Assembly (NCBI RefSeq): GCF_001038505.1
Contig: NZ_LDPY01000001.1
Coordinates: 3,534,001 to 3,598,000, forward strand
Direction: 5' to 3'
Source: Puniceibacterium sp. IMCC21224
Lineage (GTDB): Bacteria; Pseudomonadota; Alphaproteobacteria; Rhodobacterales; Rhodobacteraceae
DNA: 64,000 nucleotides
Shown here one piece after another: positions 36,912-46,363 of the stretch (position 1 is its first letter; each line of letters opens with the position of its first letter). Made by a program: the position numbers and the translations under genes. The notes beneath the pieces were generated by a model. That model did no database searches and had not been told where the DNA came from. It saw nothing but the letters and a program-made list of their open reading frames with translations.

Positions 36912-37703
36912 TCAACTCGACTGACGCCAGGACGGTGTCTCTTTGGCAAAGAAGGCGGCGATGCCTTCCTGCGTTTCCGCCGTTTCCCAGCAGTCCGCCA
37001 GCGCATTTGCGGTCAGTTCCGCAGAATCTGCCGGGTTCGCTCCGGCCAGCGCACGGCACAATGCTTTGGCGGCAGCCACAGCACCGGGGGCGCAATTGAG
37101 AATTGCCGCGATTTCGTCTTCGACGGCGGCATCAAGATCAGTCGCAGCGCAAGACCGAGCAACAAGTCCCGCGCGGATCAGGAACGCCGCATCAAACGGT
37201 TTGGCGGTGAAGAACACCTGCCGGGCAAACGCTTCTCCCATGCGACTGACGACAAAGGGACCAATGGTGGCCGGGATCAGCCCCAGCCGCGTTTCGGTCA
37301 AGGCAAAGCGGGTGTTCTCTTCGGCAATGACGATGTCGCAAACCGCGATCAGCCCGATCCCACCACCATAAGCCGCACCGTGGACGCGCCCAATCACCGG
37401 CTTGGGCATGACATTCCACAGCCCCAGCATCGTGGCGAGCGATCCGGCCTCCTGCATTTTACCGGCGCGATCCTTTTGCGCCTGTTCCTGCATCCAGCCC
37501 AGATCGCCACCGGCGCAGAAACTGCGGCCCTCACCGGACAGAACCACCGCGCGCACTGCAGGGTCACTGGCCAGCGCGCGGGCGACGTCGCTCAGTTCGG
37601 CGATCATCTGCGCATTCATAGCATTATGTTTCTCGGGACGTTTCAACGTGACCGCAGCAACGCCCCGTGCATCTGTGACCAAACCGATCTTTTCAAACGT
37701 CAT
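36912..37703 (-). CDS. enoyl-CoA hydratase, methylglutaconyl-CoA hydratase-like
   Basis: Crotonase-fold enzyme of 263 residues. Oxyanion-hole text is GRSFCAGGDLGWMQ and VHGAAYGGGIGLIAVCDIVIA; TRFALTETRLGLIPATIGPFVVSRMGE matches the block typical of 3-methylglutaconyl-CoA hydratases (LiuC/AUH). It would add water to 3-methylglutaconyl-CoA to give HMG-CoA. It is last in the minus-strand operon, and its start overlaps the HMG-CoA lyase stop by 11 bases. ATG 37703 starts the family text; the frame upstream (37781) is not conserved-looking. Confidence 0.88.
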   Translation of the reverse strand: MTFEKIGLVTDARGVAAVTLKRPEKHNAMNAQMIAELSDVARALASDPAVRAVVLSGEGRSFCAGGDLGWMQEQAQKDRAGKMQEAGSLATMLGLWNVMPKPVIGRVHGAAYGGGIGLIAVCDIVIAEENTRFALTETRLGLIPATIGPFVVSRMGEAFARQVFFTAKPFDAAFLIRAGLVARSCAATDLDAAVEDEIAAILNCAPGAVAAAKALCRALAGANPADSAELTANALADCWETAETQEGIAAFFAKETPSWRQSS

Positions 37704-38577
37704 GTTGCGGCCCCGTGGTTGTGTTTTGAGGGGCAAGGGAGGCCACCAGAGCCTCGGCCTTGGCCAGCAGAACTTGATCAATCCCTGTGTGAAACCCGCG
37801 CTGTTCTAACATGGTGACAAGCGCGGTTGTCGACAGGTTCCCCTTGGCCCCCGGTGCATAAGGACAGCCGCCAAGGCCTCCTACCGCGCTGTCGAACGTG
37901 CGTACCCCCAGGTCGACCGCGACCGCGACATTGGCCAGTGCCTGCCCGCCGGTGTCATGAAAATGGCACGCCAAACGCGCCGCGGGGATATCCGCCAGCA
38001 CCACCGCAAGCATCCGTTGAACCGCTTCGGGCGTTGCCCTACCGATGGTGTCGCTTGGCACGATCTCGTAGCAGCCCATGTCCGATAGGGCGCCTGCGAC
38101 ACGGGCGACAGCTGCGGGATCGACCATGCCGGAATACGGGCAGTCCACGGCACAGGAGACATAACCCCGTACCCGTAGTCCGGCCTGATGCGCGGCCTCC
38201 ATCACCGGCGCAAACCTTTGCAGGCTTTCGGTGATCGAACAATTGATGTTCTTTTGACTGAACGCCTCAGAGGCTGAGGCAAAGACTGCGACCTCGTTTG
38301 CGCCCGAGGCCAAGGCAGCCTCGAACCCTCTCAGGTTCGGCGTCAGCACGGAATAATCCGTGCCGTCACGTCGATCAATGCCCGCCATGACTTCGGCAGC
38401 ATCCGCCAATTGTGGTACCCATTTCGGGGACACAAAACTGGTCGCTTCGATCTTTTCAAACCCTGCCCGCGACAGCAGGTTGATCAGCGCGATCTTATCT
38501 TTGGTCGGGATCAACGCCTTTTCGTTTTGCAAACCGTCGCGCGGACCCACTTCGTAGACTCGGACATGATCCGTCAT
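37693..38577 (-). CDS. mvaB: hydroxymethylglutaryl-CoA lyase
   Basis: Enzyme of 294 residues that splits HMG-CoA into acetyl-CoA and acetoacetate. Start VRVYEVGPRDGLQNEKALIPT, metal-binding His pair in CHFHDTGGQALANV, and active-site Cys in VGGLGGCPYAPGAKGN are all present, as in the DRE-TIM family. It lies between mccA and the hydratase with tight spacing, so the three last steps of the pathway are cotranscribed. Confidence 0.94.
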   Translation of the reverse strand: MTDHVRVYEVGPRDGLQNEKALIPTKDKIALINLLSRAGFEKIEATSFVSPKWVPQLADAAEVMAGIDRRDGTDYSVLTPNLRGFEAALASGANEVAVFASASEAFSQKNINCSITESLQRFAPVMEAAHQAGLRVRGYVSCAVDCPYSGMVDPAAVARVAGALSDMGCYEIVPSDTIGRATPEAVQRMLAVVLADIPAARLACHFHDTGGQALANVAVAVDLGVRTFDSAVGGLGGCPYAPGAKGNLSTTALVTMLEQRGFHTGIDQVLLAKAEALVASLAPQNTTTGPQHDV

Positions 38578-38587
38578 CGCGTCACCC

Positions 38588-40585
38588 TCACTCTGCGGCC
38601 AATTCTTCGAACCGGATCAGAACAGAACCGCCTTCGACTGCATCGCCGACAGCGCAACTGACCTCTGACACCGTCCCGGCGCGCGGGGCCAGCATCGTGG
38701 TTTCCATCTTCATCGCCTCCATCACACCCAGTTTTGCACCCTCTTGCACCTGATCCCCGACGGCGACATTCAGGCCGACAATCGTGCCGGTCATGGGGGC
38801 TACGACAACATCCCCCAGATCGGCGGTGGTGACGCGCCCCGACCGCGGGTCAGGACGTGTCAGATCACGCACCACACCGCCGCAAAGCACCGAAATCAGC
38901 AATTCGGCATTGCGACGGGCCAAATGCACCTGCGCCGCAACCTGCGCATTGGTCACGCCAATGCGGGCTGTCATGGTTGCGCCGTCCACGGTCAGGTTTT
39001 GCAGGCTCAGTGGCTCTGTCTCTGCGCCGGATATGACGATGGTTCCGGTCTCGTGCAGGGTTAACTGGCGCTCGATCAGCTCACTATCGTAGATGAGCCG
39101 CAGGCTATGTTGCGCCGGGGACCACAGGCGAAAGCCAAAACCGCGCGCGGCTGGATCAAGGTTCAACGCAGCGATGGCGGCAAAGGCAATATGCACCTCG
39201 CTCAGCGGCTCGCCTGTTGTCAGTGCCGTCAGATCGCGTTCGATGACCCCGGTATCAAAGGTTTCGTTTACGAACCCGTCGTGCCGGGCCAATGCCGCCA
39301 GAAACTCGGCATTTGTGGCGGTGCCGACAACGTGAGTTTGCGCCAAAGCCGCCAACAATCCGTCCAGCGCGTCCGCACGTGTGGCGGCGTGGGTGATGAC
39401 CTTGGCAATCATCGGGTCATAAAACGGGCTGATACTGTCACCGCTGCGCACGCCGGAATCATTGCGCGCCATAGGGCTGAACGACAGATGTTCCAATTTG
39501 CCCGTCGCCGGCAGGAATCCCTTGGTCGGATCCTCAGCGTACAGGCGCGCCTCGAATGCGTGGCCGTTGATGTGCAGATCGTCCTGGGTCAGTGGCAACT
39601 GCGCACCCGCGGCAACCAGCAGCTGCCATTCGACCAGATCAACGCCGGTTATCGCCTCGGTCACGGGGTGTTCGACTTGCAGTCTGGTGTTCATTTCCAT
39701 GAACCAAAACCTGTCTCCGCGCAGCGGGCCAGAACCGTCGACGATGAATTCGATTGTGCCCGCGCCGCTATAACTGATTGCGCGGGCGGCAGCGACTGCG
39801 GCACCGGTCATGGCATCGCGCACAGCGTCAGTCATGCCGGGGGCGGGTGCCTCTTCGATGACCTTCTGGTGACGCCGCTGGAGCGAGCAGTCGCGTTCAA
39901 ACAGATGTACCGCGCCGCCGTGGTTGTCGCCAAACACCTGCACTTCGATATGACGCGGCGAGGTGATGAACTTTTCCACCAGCACATGCGGATCACCGAA
40001 CGACGCCTGCCCTTCGCGCTGCGCCGAGGCCAGCGCCTCGTGGAATGCAGCCGCGTCGTCGACCTTGCGCATACCTTTGCCGCCACCGCCGGCGCGCGCC
40101 TTAATCAGAACCGGGTAGCCTATCTGCGCCGCCTGATCGGCTAGGAAATCCGCGTCTTGATTTGCGCCCTGATAGCCGGGCACAACCGGCACGCCAGCCT
40201 TGGTCATCAGATCCTTAGCGGCATCTTTCAGTCCCATCGCGCGGATCGCATCGGATGAGGGACCGACAAACGTTAGGCCCGCAGCGGTCACGGCGTCGAC
40301 AAAGTCCGGGTTCTCCGACAGGAAACCATAGCCCGGATGGATTGCCTCTGCCCCGGTTTGCAGGGCCGCATCTATGATGCGCTGGCCGACCAGGTAGCTT
40401 TCGGAGGCGGGGGATGCACCGATATGCACCGCCTCGTCCGCCAATGCGACATGCATGGCGGCGGCATCCGCATCGGAATAAACCGCAACCGTGGCCACCC
40501 CCATGCGCCGGGCAGTTCGGATGACGCGGCAGGCAATTTCACCCCGGTTGGCAATCAGTATCTTTGAAAAGGGCTTTTTCATCAT
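38588..40585 (-). CDS. mccA: 3-methylcrotonyl-CoA carboxylase-type alpha subunit (biotin carboxylase + biotin carrier)
   Basis: A 665-residue protein. The biotin carboxylase domain (about 1-450) starts FSKILIANRGEIACRVIRTARRMG, with the ATP-grasp loop ARAGGGGKGMRKV and FMEMNTRLQVEHPVTE. A middle linking domain and the biotin carrier end (EAMKMETTMLAPRAG, the biotinylated Lys in AMKM, near residue 635) follow. It carboxylates its own biotin for MccB. The start overlaps the mccB stop as TGATG; GTG 40588 and ATG 40582 are possible alternatives. Geranyl-CoA carboxylase alpha subunits look alike; the HMG-CoA lyase next door favours a methylcrotonyl-like substrate. Confidence 0.9.
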   Translation of the reverse strand: MMKKPFSKILIANRGEIACRVIRTARRMGVATVAVYSDADAAAMHVALADEAVHIGASPASESYLVGQRIIDAALQTGAEAIHPGYGFLSENPDFVDAVTAAGLTFVGPSSDAIRAMGLKDAAKDLMTKAGVPVVPGYQGANQDADFLADQAAQIGYPVLIKARAGGGGKGMRKVDDAAAFHEALASAQREGQASFGDPHVLVEKFITSPRHIEVQVFGDNHGGAVHLFERDCSLQRRHQKVIEEAPAPGMTDAVRDAMTGAAVAAARAISYSGAGTIEFIVDGSGPLRGDRFWFMEMNTRLQVEHPVTEAITGVDLVEWQLLVAAGAQLPLTQDDLHINGHAFEARLYAEDPTKGFLPATGKLEHLSFSPMARNDSGVRSGDSISPFYDPMIAKVITHAATRADALDGLLAALAQTHVVGTATNAEFLAALARHDGFVNETFDTGVIERDLTALTTGEPLSEVHIAFAAIAALNLDPAARGFGFRLWSPAQHSLRLIYDSELIERQLTLHETGTIVISGAETEPLSLQNLTVDGATMTARIGVTNAQVAAQVHLARRNAELLISVLCGGVVRDLTRPDPRSGRVTTADLGDVVVAPMTGTIVGLNVAVGDQVQEGAKLGVMEAMKMETTMLAPRAGTVSEVSCAVGDAVEGGSVLIRFEELAAE

Positions 40586-42192
40586 CACATCCTGAACAGG
40601 CCAAATTTCGTGTCTTCAATCGGTGCGTTCAGCGCGGCCCGAAAAGATAACGAGACAACTTCGCGGGTTTTTCGCGGGTCGATGATCCCGTCATCCCACA
40701 GCCTTGCCGAGGCGTATAGCGGCTGTGACTGACGTTCGAACATGTCGATCGTCGGCTGTTTGAATGCCGCCTCTTCCTCGGTTGACCAGGTGCCGCCCTT
40801 GGCCTCGATCGCGGCGCGGCGCACATCAGCGAGGACGCCTGACGCCTGCGCACCGCCCATGACGGAGATCCGCGCATTCGGCCACATCCACACGAACCGC
40901 GGGCCAAACGCGCGTCCGCACATGCCATAGTTGCCAGCACCATACGAGCCACCGATGATCACAGTCACTTTGGGCACCGACGCGGTCGACACCGCAGTCA
41001 CCAGCTTGGCCCCATCCTTGGCGATGCCCCCGGCCTCGTATTTGGAACCGACCATGAAACCAGTGATGTTTTGCAGGAACAACAGCGGGATCTTGCGCTG
41101 ACAACACAGTTCGATGAAATGCGCCCCCTTGGTCGAGCTTTCGGAAAACAGCACGCCGTTGTTGGCGATGATCCCGACCGGCACACCGTCGATATGGGCA
41201 AAACCCGTGATCAGCGTGGTGCCGTAGCGCGGCTTGAATTCGGCAAAATCCGAACCATCGACAAGCCGGGCAATAATCTCACGCGCGTCATAGGGGGTTT
41301 TGTCGTTGGCGGGCACCACGCCCATGACGTCCTCGGGCGGATAGAGCGGGGCAGCGGCATCCTTAAACTCGATATGCGGGCGTGTGACCGGGCCAAGATG
41401 GCTGACAATTTCGCGGGCGATGGCCAGCGCATGTCGATCATCATCCGCAAGGTAATCCGCCACGCCGGACAGCCGCGTATGGGTGTCACCGCCCCCCAGC
41501 GTTTCAGCGTCGATCACTTCACCCGTCGCCACCTTGACCAGTGGCGGCCCGGCCAGAAAGATGGTGCCCTGTTCGCGCACGATGATGGTCTGGTCGCTCA
41601 TCGCTGGCACGTAGGCGCCACCCGCCGTGCAGGACCCCATAACAACAGCGATCTGTGCGATGCCCTTGGCTGACATCCGCGCCTGATTATAGAAAATGCG
41701 GCCAAAGTGGTCACGGTCGGGGAACACTTCGTCCTGGTTGTTCAGGTTGGCACCACCGGAATCGACCAGGTAGATGCAGGGCAGATTGTTTTCTTCGGCG
41801 ATCTCTTGCGCGCGCAGATGCTTTTTCACTGTCATCGGAAAATAGGTGCCACCTTTGACGGTCGCATCGTTGCACAGGATCATGCAATCGCGCCCCTCGA
41901 CCCGACCAATCCCGGCGATGGCACCAGCCGATGGCACCTCGTCATTATATAACCCGGACGCGGCGAACAGACCCACCTCAAGAAACGGCGATCCGGGGTC
42001 CAGCAGCCCGGCGATCCGGTCACGCGGCAACAGTTTTCCCCGCGCGACATGGCGTTGGCGTGAAGACTCGGACCCGCCCGCAACGATCCGCGCCGCTTCG
42101 TTCGCAATCTTGGCGTATTGCGTCTCCATCGCGGCTGCATTCTCGGTGAACTCTGCCGAAGTCGTCGAAAGAGTGCTTTGCAAAATCGTCAT
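40585..42192 (-). CDS. mccB: 3-methylcrotonyl-CoA carboxylase-type beta subunit (carboxyltransferase)
   Basis: Carboxyltransferase of 535 residues with N- and C-terminal crotonase-like halves. Typical text is [16 protein letters not shown] [86 protein letters not shown] and [15 protein letters not shown] [19 protein letters not shown]. The block near residue 446 reads [11 protein letters not shown], where methylcrotonyl-CoA carboxylases usually have GGEQA. It is the first enzyme gene after the TRAP genes, 78 bases from dctM. Confidence 0.9.
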   Translation of the reverse strand: MTILQSTLSTTSAEFTENAAAMETQYAKIANEAARIVAGGSESSRQRHVARGKLLPRDRIAGLLDPGSPFLEVGLFAASGLYNDEVPSAGAIAGIGRVEGRDCMILCNDATVKGGTYFPMTVKKHLRAQEIAEENNLPCIYLVDSGGANLNNQDEVFPDRDHFGRIFYNQARMSAKGIAQIAVVMGSCTAGGAYVPAMSDQTIIVREQGTIFLAGPPLVKVATGEVIDAETLGGGDTHTRLSGVADYLADDDRHALAIAREIVSHLGPVTRPHIEFKDAAAPLYPPEDVMGVVPANDKTPYDAREIIARLVDGSDFAEFKPRYGTTLITGFAHIDGVPVGIIANNGVLFSESSTKGAHFIELCCQRKIPLLFLQNITGFMVGSKYEAGGIAKDGAKLVTAVSTASVPKVTVIIGGSYGAGNYGMCGRAFGPRFVWMWPNARISVMGGAQASGVLADVRRAAIEAKGGTWSTEEEAAFKQPTIDMFERQSQPLYASARLWDDGIIDPRKTREVVSLSFRAALNAPIEDTKFGLFRM

Positions 42193-42270
42193 TTAACTTT
42201 CTTCTCCGTTCCTGCCCGTACCGCACATTACACCCTGTGCCAGTTTGGCCAGTATTTGTTTTCTCATACT

Positions 42271-43560
42271 TCAGCGTGTCATGAGATCCGGCAACAACAG
42301 GGTGATTTGCGGGAACGACACCAACAGAATGAGGACAATCACCTCCATCCCCAGAAAGGGCAGAATCCCGCGGAAAATCGTTCCAAGCGGAACCTTGGTC
42401 TGCGCCGCCGCGACATAGGCGTTTAACCCAAGCGGCGGCGTCAGCAGGCCGATCTCGACTGTCTTGGTCACGACGATCCCAAACCAGACAGGGTCGTAAT
42501 CCAGCGCCATTGCAGTCGGGAACGCCAAAGGCATCGCCAGCGACAGAATGGCAAGCTGATCCATGAACATACCCATCACCAGCAGTGCCAGAATGATGAT
42601 ACCCATGATGACCTCGCGCGGCATGTCCGTCGTCGACACAAATTCCAGCAGGCTGTGGGTGATGCGCGTGAAGGCCAGATAATTCGAAAAGATTGCCGAA
42701 CAGGCAACGATTGTGACGATCATCACGGTCGCCCGGATCGCCCCGCTGACCGAACGATTGAACTGCACAAACGTCAACGTGCGCTGCGCCAGCACAATCA
42801 GCAGCGATCCCATAACCCCAAGGGCTGCTGCCTCGGACGGCGACGCGATACCGCCGTAGATCGCGCCGATCACCGCGACCATCAACAATACCATCGGAAT
42901 GATGTGACGGCTGTCCCTGACCGCCTTTTTCAATACAAAGGGCTCGCCCTTGGGCGCTTGATCCGTGGTTTGGGCGATGATCTTGATGACGACGGCCAGA
43001 CCTGTCGCCGTCAAAAGCCCCGGAACAATCCCGGCAATGAACAGTTTGCCGATCGAAGTTTCCGTCAGGACCCCGTAAACCACCAGCACAATTGAAGGCG
43101 GCACAACCACCGCCAGCGTACCGCCGACGCAGACCACTGCGGCGGCCAGACGGTCGGAATAGTTGTGTCTGCGCATCTCGGGAAAGGCCGACGACGCCAT
43201 CGCTGCGGTAGATGCCGTTGAACTGCCGACCAAAGCGGCAAGCAGGACCGACGCCGCTACTGTCGCCATGGCCAACCCCCCTTTGACGTGGCCGATCCAT
43301 GACTGGCAGGCGATGATCGCCCGGCGCGTCACGTCGCCCGCCGTCAACAATTCGGCCATCAGGATGAACAGTGGGATCGCAACCAGAATGAATGAGGCGG
43401 AGGTATCAAAAAAGGTCCGTTCCAACACGGCCAGAGCGGGTTTAAACCCAAGCTGAGCCGCAAGGCCCAGCGTCCCTGTGATCCCCATCGCAAACGCAAT
43501 CGGGACACGCGCCGCCATCAGGACAGCAAGCAAGAGGAGTATGGCTATGAATGTAAGCAT
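42271..43560 (-). CDS. dctM: TRAP transporter large permease (DctM)
   Basis: Membrane protein of 429 residues with about twelve helices. Typical DctM text: AVLMAARVPIAFAMGITGTLGL, STASTAAMASSAFPEMRRHNYSDRLAAAVVCVGGTLAVVVPPSIVLVVYGVLTETSIGKLFIAGIVPGLL, and TPPLGLNAYVAAAQTKVPLG at the end. It makes the transport channel for the acid bound by DctP. It belongs to the catabolic operon, between the binding protein and mccB. Confidence 0.94.
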   Translation of the reverse strand: MLTFIAILLLLAVLMAARVPIAFAMGITGTLGLAAQLGFKPALAVLERTFFDTSASFILVAIPLFILMAELLTAGDVTRRAIIACQSWIGHVKGGLAMATVAASVLLAALVGSSTASTAAMASSAFPEMRRHNYSDRLAAAVVCVGGTLAVVVPPSIVLVVYGVLTETSIGKLFIAGIVPGLLTATGLAVVIKIIAQTTDQAPKGEPFVLKKAVRDSRHIIPMVLLMVAVIGAIYGGIASPSEAAALGVMGSLLIVLAQRTLTFVQFNRSVSGAIRATVMIVTIVACSAIFSNYLAFTRITHSLLEFVSTTDMPREVIMGIIILALLVMGMFMDQLAILSLAMPLAFPTAMALDYDPVWFGIVVTKTVEIGLLTPPLGLNAYVAAAQTKVPLGTIFRGILPFLGMEVIVLILLVSFPQITLLLPDLMTR

Positions 43561-43588
43561 TGGTCGGACTTGCGCTCCGTGAGTGACA

Positions 43589-43610
43589 GGCGGCCGCGTT
43601 TGCGACCGCC
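43589..43610 (-). terminator. hairpin between dctP and dctM
   Basis: A 9-bp stem with one G-T pair and a 4-base loop in the 76-base space between the two genes, with no T run. It probably dampens readthrough or protects the binding-protein message. Confidence 0.45.
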
Positions 43611-43636
43611 GCAGTGCGTTGTTTCGGAACCTGAAT

Positions 43637-44638
43637 TTATTCGCTGGTCAGCGAACGATACAATTCGAGGACAGCGTTGGCCTGGTCGATTTCCAGACGC
43701 TCGGCCCAGTCCACGCTGACGGCACCCAAAGCGTCGGTGACAGTCGCAAGTTCTTCGGCGGTGAACTGATAGGTGTCGATACCCTGAGCTGTCCATTCAT
43801 CAATCAAGCCAGAAACCGAGGCATCCTGCGCCTGTGCGACGTGAACGGCGGTTTCACCACCAAGCCGCAGCATATTTGCGCGCACGTCGTCAGAAAAGCT
43901 GTCGAACAGATCGGTCCGCACAACCATGATAAAGCTGTAGCCGCCAAAGGATCCGTTTGTTGAAATATGGCTGACAACCTCGTTCAGCTTGTACCCTGGC
44001 ACCGATGCCAGCGGAAACAGGACGGCATCCAGACGGCCACGCTCAACCGCCGTGTAAACCTCGGGTCCGGGGATCGAGATGCCGACAGCGCCAAGGGCGC
44101 GGGCTGTCATTGCCTGCGTTGACCCCGAGGTGCGAACATCCAGCGCATCCCAGTCAGTCGGCATCCCAAGGCGGGATTTGGCCAGCACCTGATACGGCGG
44201 CAGCACAAAGCCGAAGATCGGCGTGACCCCAGCCGCGAGAATTTCGTCCCGCAGCGGACCATCGGCGAGCATGGTCTGCAAGGCAACAGTGCCCTGCTCG
44301 GCAGTGCCATAGAAGCCTGGCAACCCAACCACAGAGTTCAGCGGTAAAGCATCAGCGTGATAGGATGCCCCCAGCAATGCGGCGTCTAGGATGCCATTGT
44401 TCACGGCATCAAGCTGCGCTTTGGATTTCGCCGCCTGTTGGGACGGGAAATGCTCGAACGTGATGGCGCCATCGGTGGCCTCTTCGACTGCGGTCATCCA
44501 CTTGGACGTGCCTTCGACCGAAACGATATGGCTGGTGGACTGAAAATCGCCCAGACGCAGCGTTTCCGCCTGAACCGCCATGCCGCCAAACGCAAAGGTG
44601 CCGACAACCGCCGCCAGAATTGTATGTACATGTTTCAT
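43637..44638 (-). CDS. dctP: TRAP transporter substrate-binding protein (DctP type)
   Basis: Periplasmic binding protein of 333 residues: signal peptide (MKHVHTILAAVVGTFAFGGMAVQAE), then TLRLGDFQSTSHIVSVEGTSKWMTAVEEATDGAITFEHFPSQQAAK, and the core PGFYGTAEQGTVALQTML. The carboxylate-binding Arg is likely in DALDVRTSGSTQAMTARALG. GGGAGG lies ahead of ATG 44638. The ligand should be the acid degraded by the surrounding enzymes. Confidence 0.92.
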   Translation of the reverse strand: MKHVHTILAAVVGTFAFGGMAVQAETLRLGDFQSTSHIVSVEGTSKWMTAVEEATDGAITFEHFPSQQAAKSKAQLDAVNNGILDAALLGASYHADALPLNSVVGLPGFYGTAEQGTVALQTMLADGPLRDEILAAGVTPIFGFVLPPYQVLAKSRLGMPTDWDALDVRTSGSTQAMTARALGAVGISIPGPEVYTAVERGRLDAVLFPLASVPGYKLNEVVSHISTNGSFGGYSFIMVVRTDLFDSFSDDVRANMLRLGGETAVHVAQAQDASVSGLIDEWTAQGIDTYQFTAEELATVTDALGAVSVDWAERLEIDQANAVLELYRSLTSE

Positions 44639-44664
44639 TTTTATGTTCCTCCCTTTGATGTGTG

Positions 44665-45156
44665 TCAGGTCTTTTCCGCGTCGCCCTGTAGCAAGGCGTC
44701 GTGGAGTAGCCGCAAAACCAATACGCCGCATCCCAGCGGAATGACGGTGTAGGCCCACCCAAGCGGCCAATCGACTGCCCCGTATTCGACATCCCCCCGG
44801 ATGAACGCATGGAGCGCAAACTTTCCGGACATCCACGTGACCGCCGCAAAAAACACCGCAGGCAACAGCAGCCGCAACTTGGCGATCAGCAGCCCCAATA
44901 GTCCGGGTAGGTGTTCTGGCGTAATTTCCAGCGCCAAGTGCCCGCCATCGCGAAAAACCCGCGACAGGGACAACGTGGCCAGTGCTGGCATCAGGTAGAG
45001 TTCGGTCAGTTCGAATTGAATCTGCACCGGCCTGTTAAAGAAAAGCCGGAGCAGGATATCGGCATTGATCAACGCCGCCACCCCGACGAGGCCGAGGCAC
45101 CCTCCGATATGGAGGGTGTCCTCTAATTTGGTCAGAAGTTTTCCCAAAGTTTTCAA
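44665..45156 (-). CDS. dctQ: TRAP transporter small permease (DctQ)
   Basis: Membrane protein of 163 residues with four helices (GGCLGLVGVAALINADILLRLFF, ELTELYLMPALATLSLSRVFRDGGHLALE, LRLLLPAVFFAAVTWMSG, WAYTVIPLGCGVLVLRLL). The VFRDGGHLALEI stretch is typical. I chose TTG 45156 because GGGAGG lies five bases ahead; the frame is open further upstream to 45273 without membrane text. It starts the transporter part of the operon, close to the dehydratase. Confidence 0.85.
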   Translation of the reverse strand: MKTLGKLLTKLEDTLHIGGCLGLVGVAALINADILLRLFFNRPVQIQFELTELYLMPALATLSLSRVFRDGGHLALEITPEHLPGLLGLLIAKLRLLLPAVFFAAVTWMSGKFALHAFIRGDVEYGAVDWPLGWAYTVIPLGCGVLVLRLLHDALLQGDAEKT

Positions 45157-45190
45157 CCTTGCCTCCCTAGCGGTTGATCCATGGTCTGCC

Positions 45191-46327
45191 TCAGCGTTTG
45201 GGCAGTTCCACGATTGCAGAGCCAACAGCGGACATTTCGCCGTCCTGCTGTTCCGCGCGCTGCTGGATTTCAACCAGATAACGCCCGCTTTCCTCGTATT
45301 TGCGCGTCACGGTGCTGTTGATCAGGATGATGTCGCCTTCGGGGTTGTGCCGACGGACCTGACATTTTGCCTGCGCCAGAAAGCCGTCATCCCCCATCCA
45401 GTTGGTGATCTGATGAGTCAGCCAGGATGTCCGTTCGGGACCGTAGTCATAGGCACCCGGTGCGCCAACTTCCAGCGCGAATTCCTCTTCCCAATGCACC
45501 CGCTCGGGGCAATCGGGAATGCCGAATTTGTTCTTGATGCCGGCGCTGGGGTGTTTCTGCTGCAACTGCCACGCCAGCTTGTTCGCGCGGATATACAGAC
45601 CGCCCCAACCCTGCGCATAGGCAATGAACCCGGTGGCCGTCATCGGGCCCTTGACCATTGTCGGCAGTTCGTCGCCTTCGTTCACGTCGTCCCAATACCG
45701 GGTCTCGGCACCGCGGATCGTTTCCTGCTCGTAATACTTATAGTACTCATCCAGTTCGGCCTGCGTATAGACACGGCGTCCCTTGGCCTTGGCCTCGGTA
45801 TATTTGGTGCCGTTTTCGCGTGCCTGATCGCGGTCGGTGCGGAAACACCAGCTATCGGCCTCGGCCAGCATCTCGCCGGTGTTCGCGTCATAGAAATCAA
45901 CGTGATAAATCTGCTGCACTGCTTTGCCGGCAAAGCGGGTGTCATGCTCGACCAGATCCTTGAGGTAGGCTTCGGTGCGGAATTCGGTGTTGCGCAGGAT
46001 CGGTTTATGCCACGTCCAGTCCGCACCCGACCACATCGCGTGCACACCCGGCAGGCCGCCAACATAGCCCGAAATGATCCGGCTGGTTGCGAACAGAAAG
46101 CTGGGAAGCGCCAGAACATCACCATATTTCGTGGTCTTGGCATACTCCGGATCGCACCACAGCGGATTGTCGTCGCCGATACCGTGGGCATAGTGGCGGA
46201 TGTTGTCGCGGGTGGCCTCATAGCACCACGGCTCGACAGTTCTTTCGATCTTTACACCAACCCGCTTGCGCAGATCGTCCAGCCCTTCCTGCGTAATCTT
46301 TGGGAATTTCCGTGTCATGTCGTTCAT
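45191..46327 (-). CDS. MaoC-like / FAS1-type acyl dehydratase
   Basis: A 378-residue double hot-dog protein. The N-terminal hot dog contains PWCYEATRDNIRHYAHGIGDDNPLWCDPEYAKTTKYGDVLALPSFLFA, the usual FAS1-type dehydratase block with the Asp-x-x-Asn-Pro and the Gly-x-Pro-x-like turn. The C-terminal hot dog includes GPMTATGFIAYAQGWGG and ERVHWEEEFA. Such proteins hydrate or dehydrate 2-enoyl-CoA and related CoA esters. In this operon it would be expected to make the 2-enoyl-CoA substrate of MccAB from a 3-hydroxyacyl-CoA, which is inference. AAGGAG precedes ATG 46327. Confidence 0.78.
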   Translation of the reverse strand: MNDMTRKFPKITQEGLDDLRKRVGVKIERTVEPWCYEATRDNIRHYAHGIGDDNPLWCDPEYAKTTKYGDVLALPSFLFATSRIISGYVGGLPGVHAMWSGADWTWHKPILRNTEFRTEAYLKDLVEHDTRFAGKAVQQIYHVDFYDANTGEMLAEADSWCFRTDRDQARENGTKYTEAKAKGRRVYTQAELDEYYKYYEQETIRGAETRYWDDVNEGDELPTMVKGPMTATGFIAYAQGWGGLYIRANKLAWQLQQKHPSAGIKNKFGIPDCPERVHWEEEFALEVGAPGAYDYGPERTSWLTHQITNWMGDDGFLAQAKCQVRRHNPEGDIILINSTVTRKYEESGRYLVEIQQRAEQQDGEMSAVGSAIVELPKR

Positions 46328-46363
46328 TTCATTCTCCTTGAATGGGGTCATGGCTGTTGTGGA

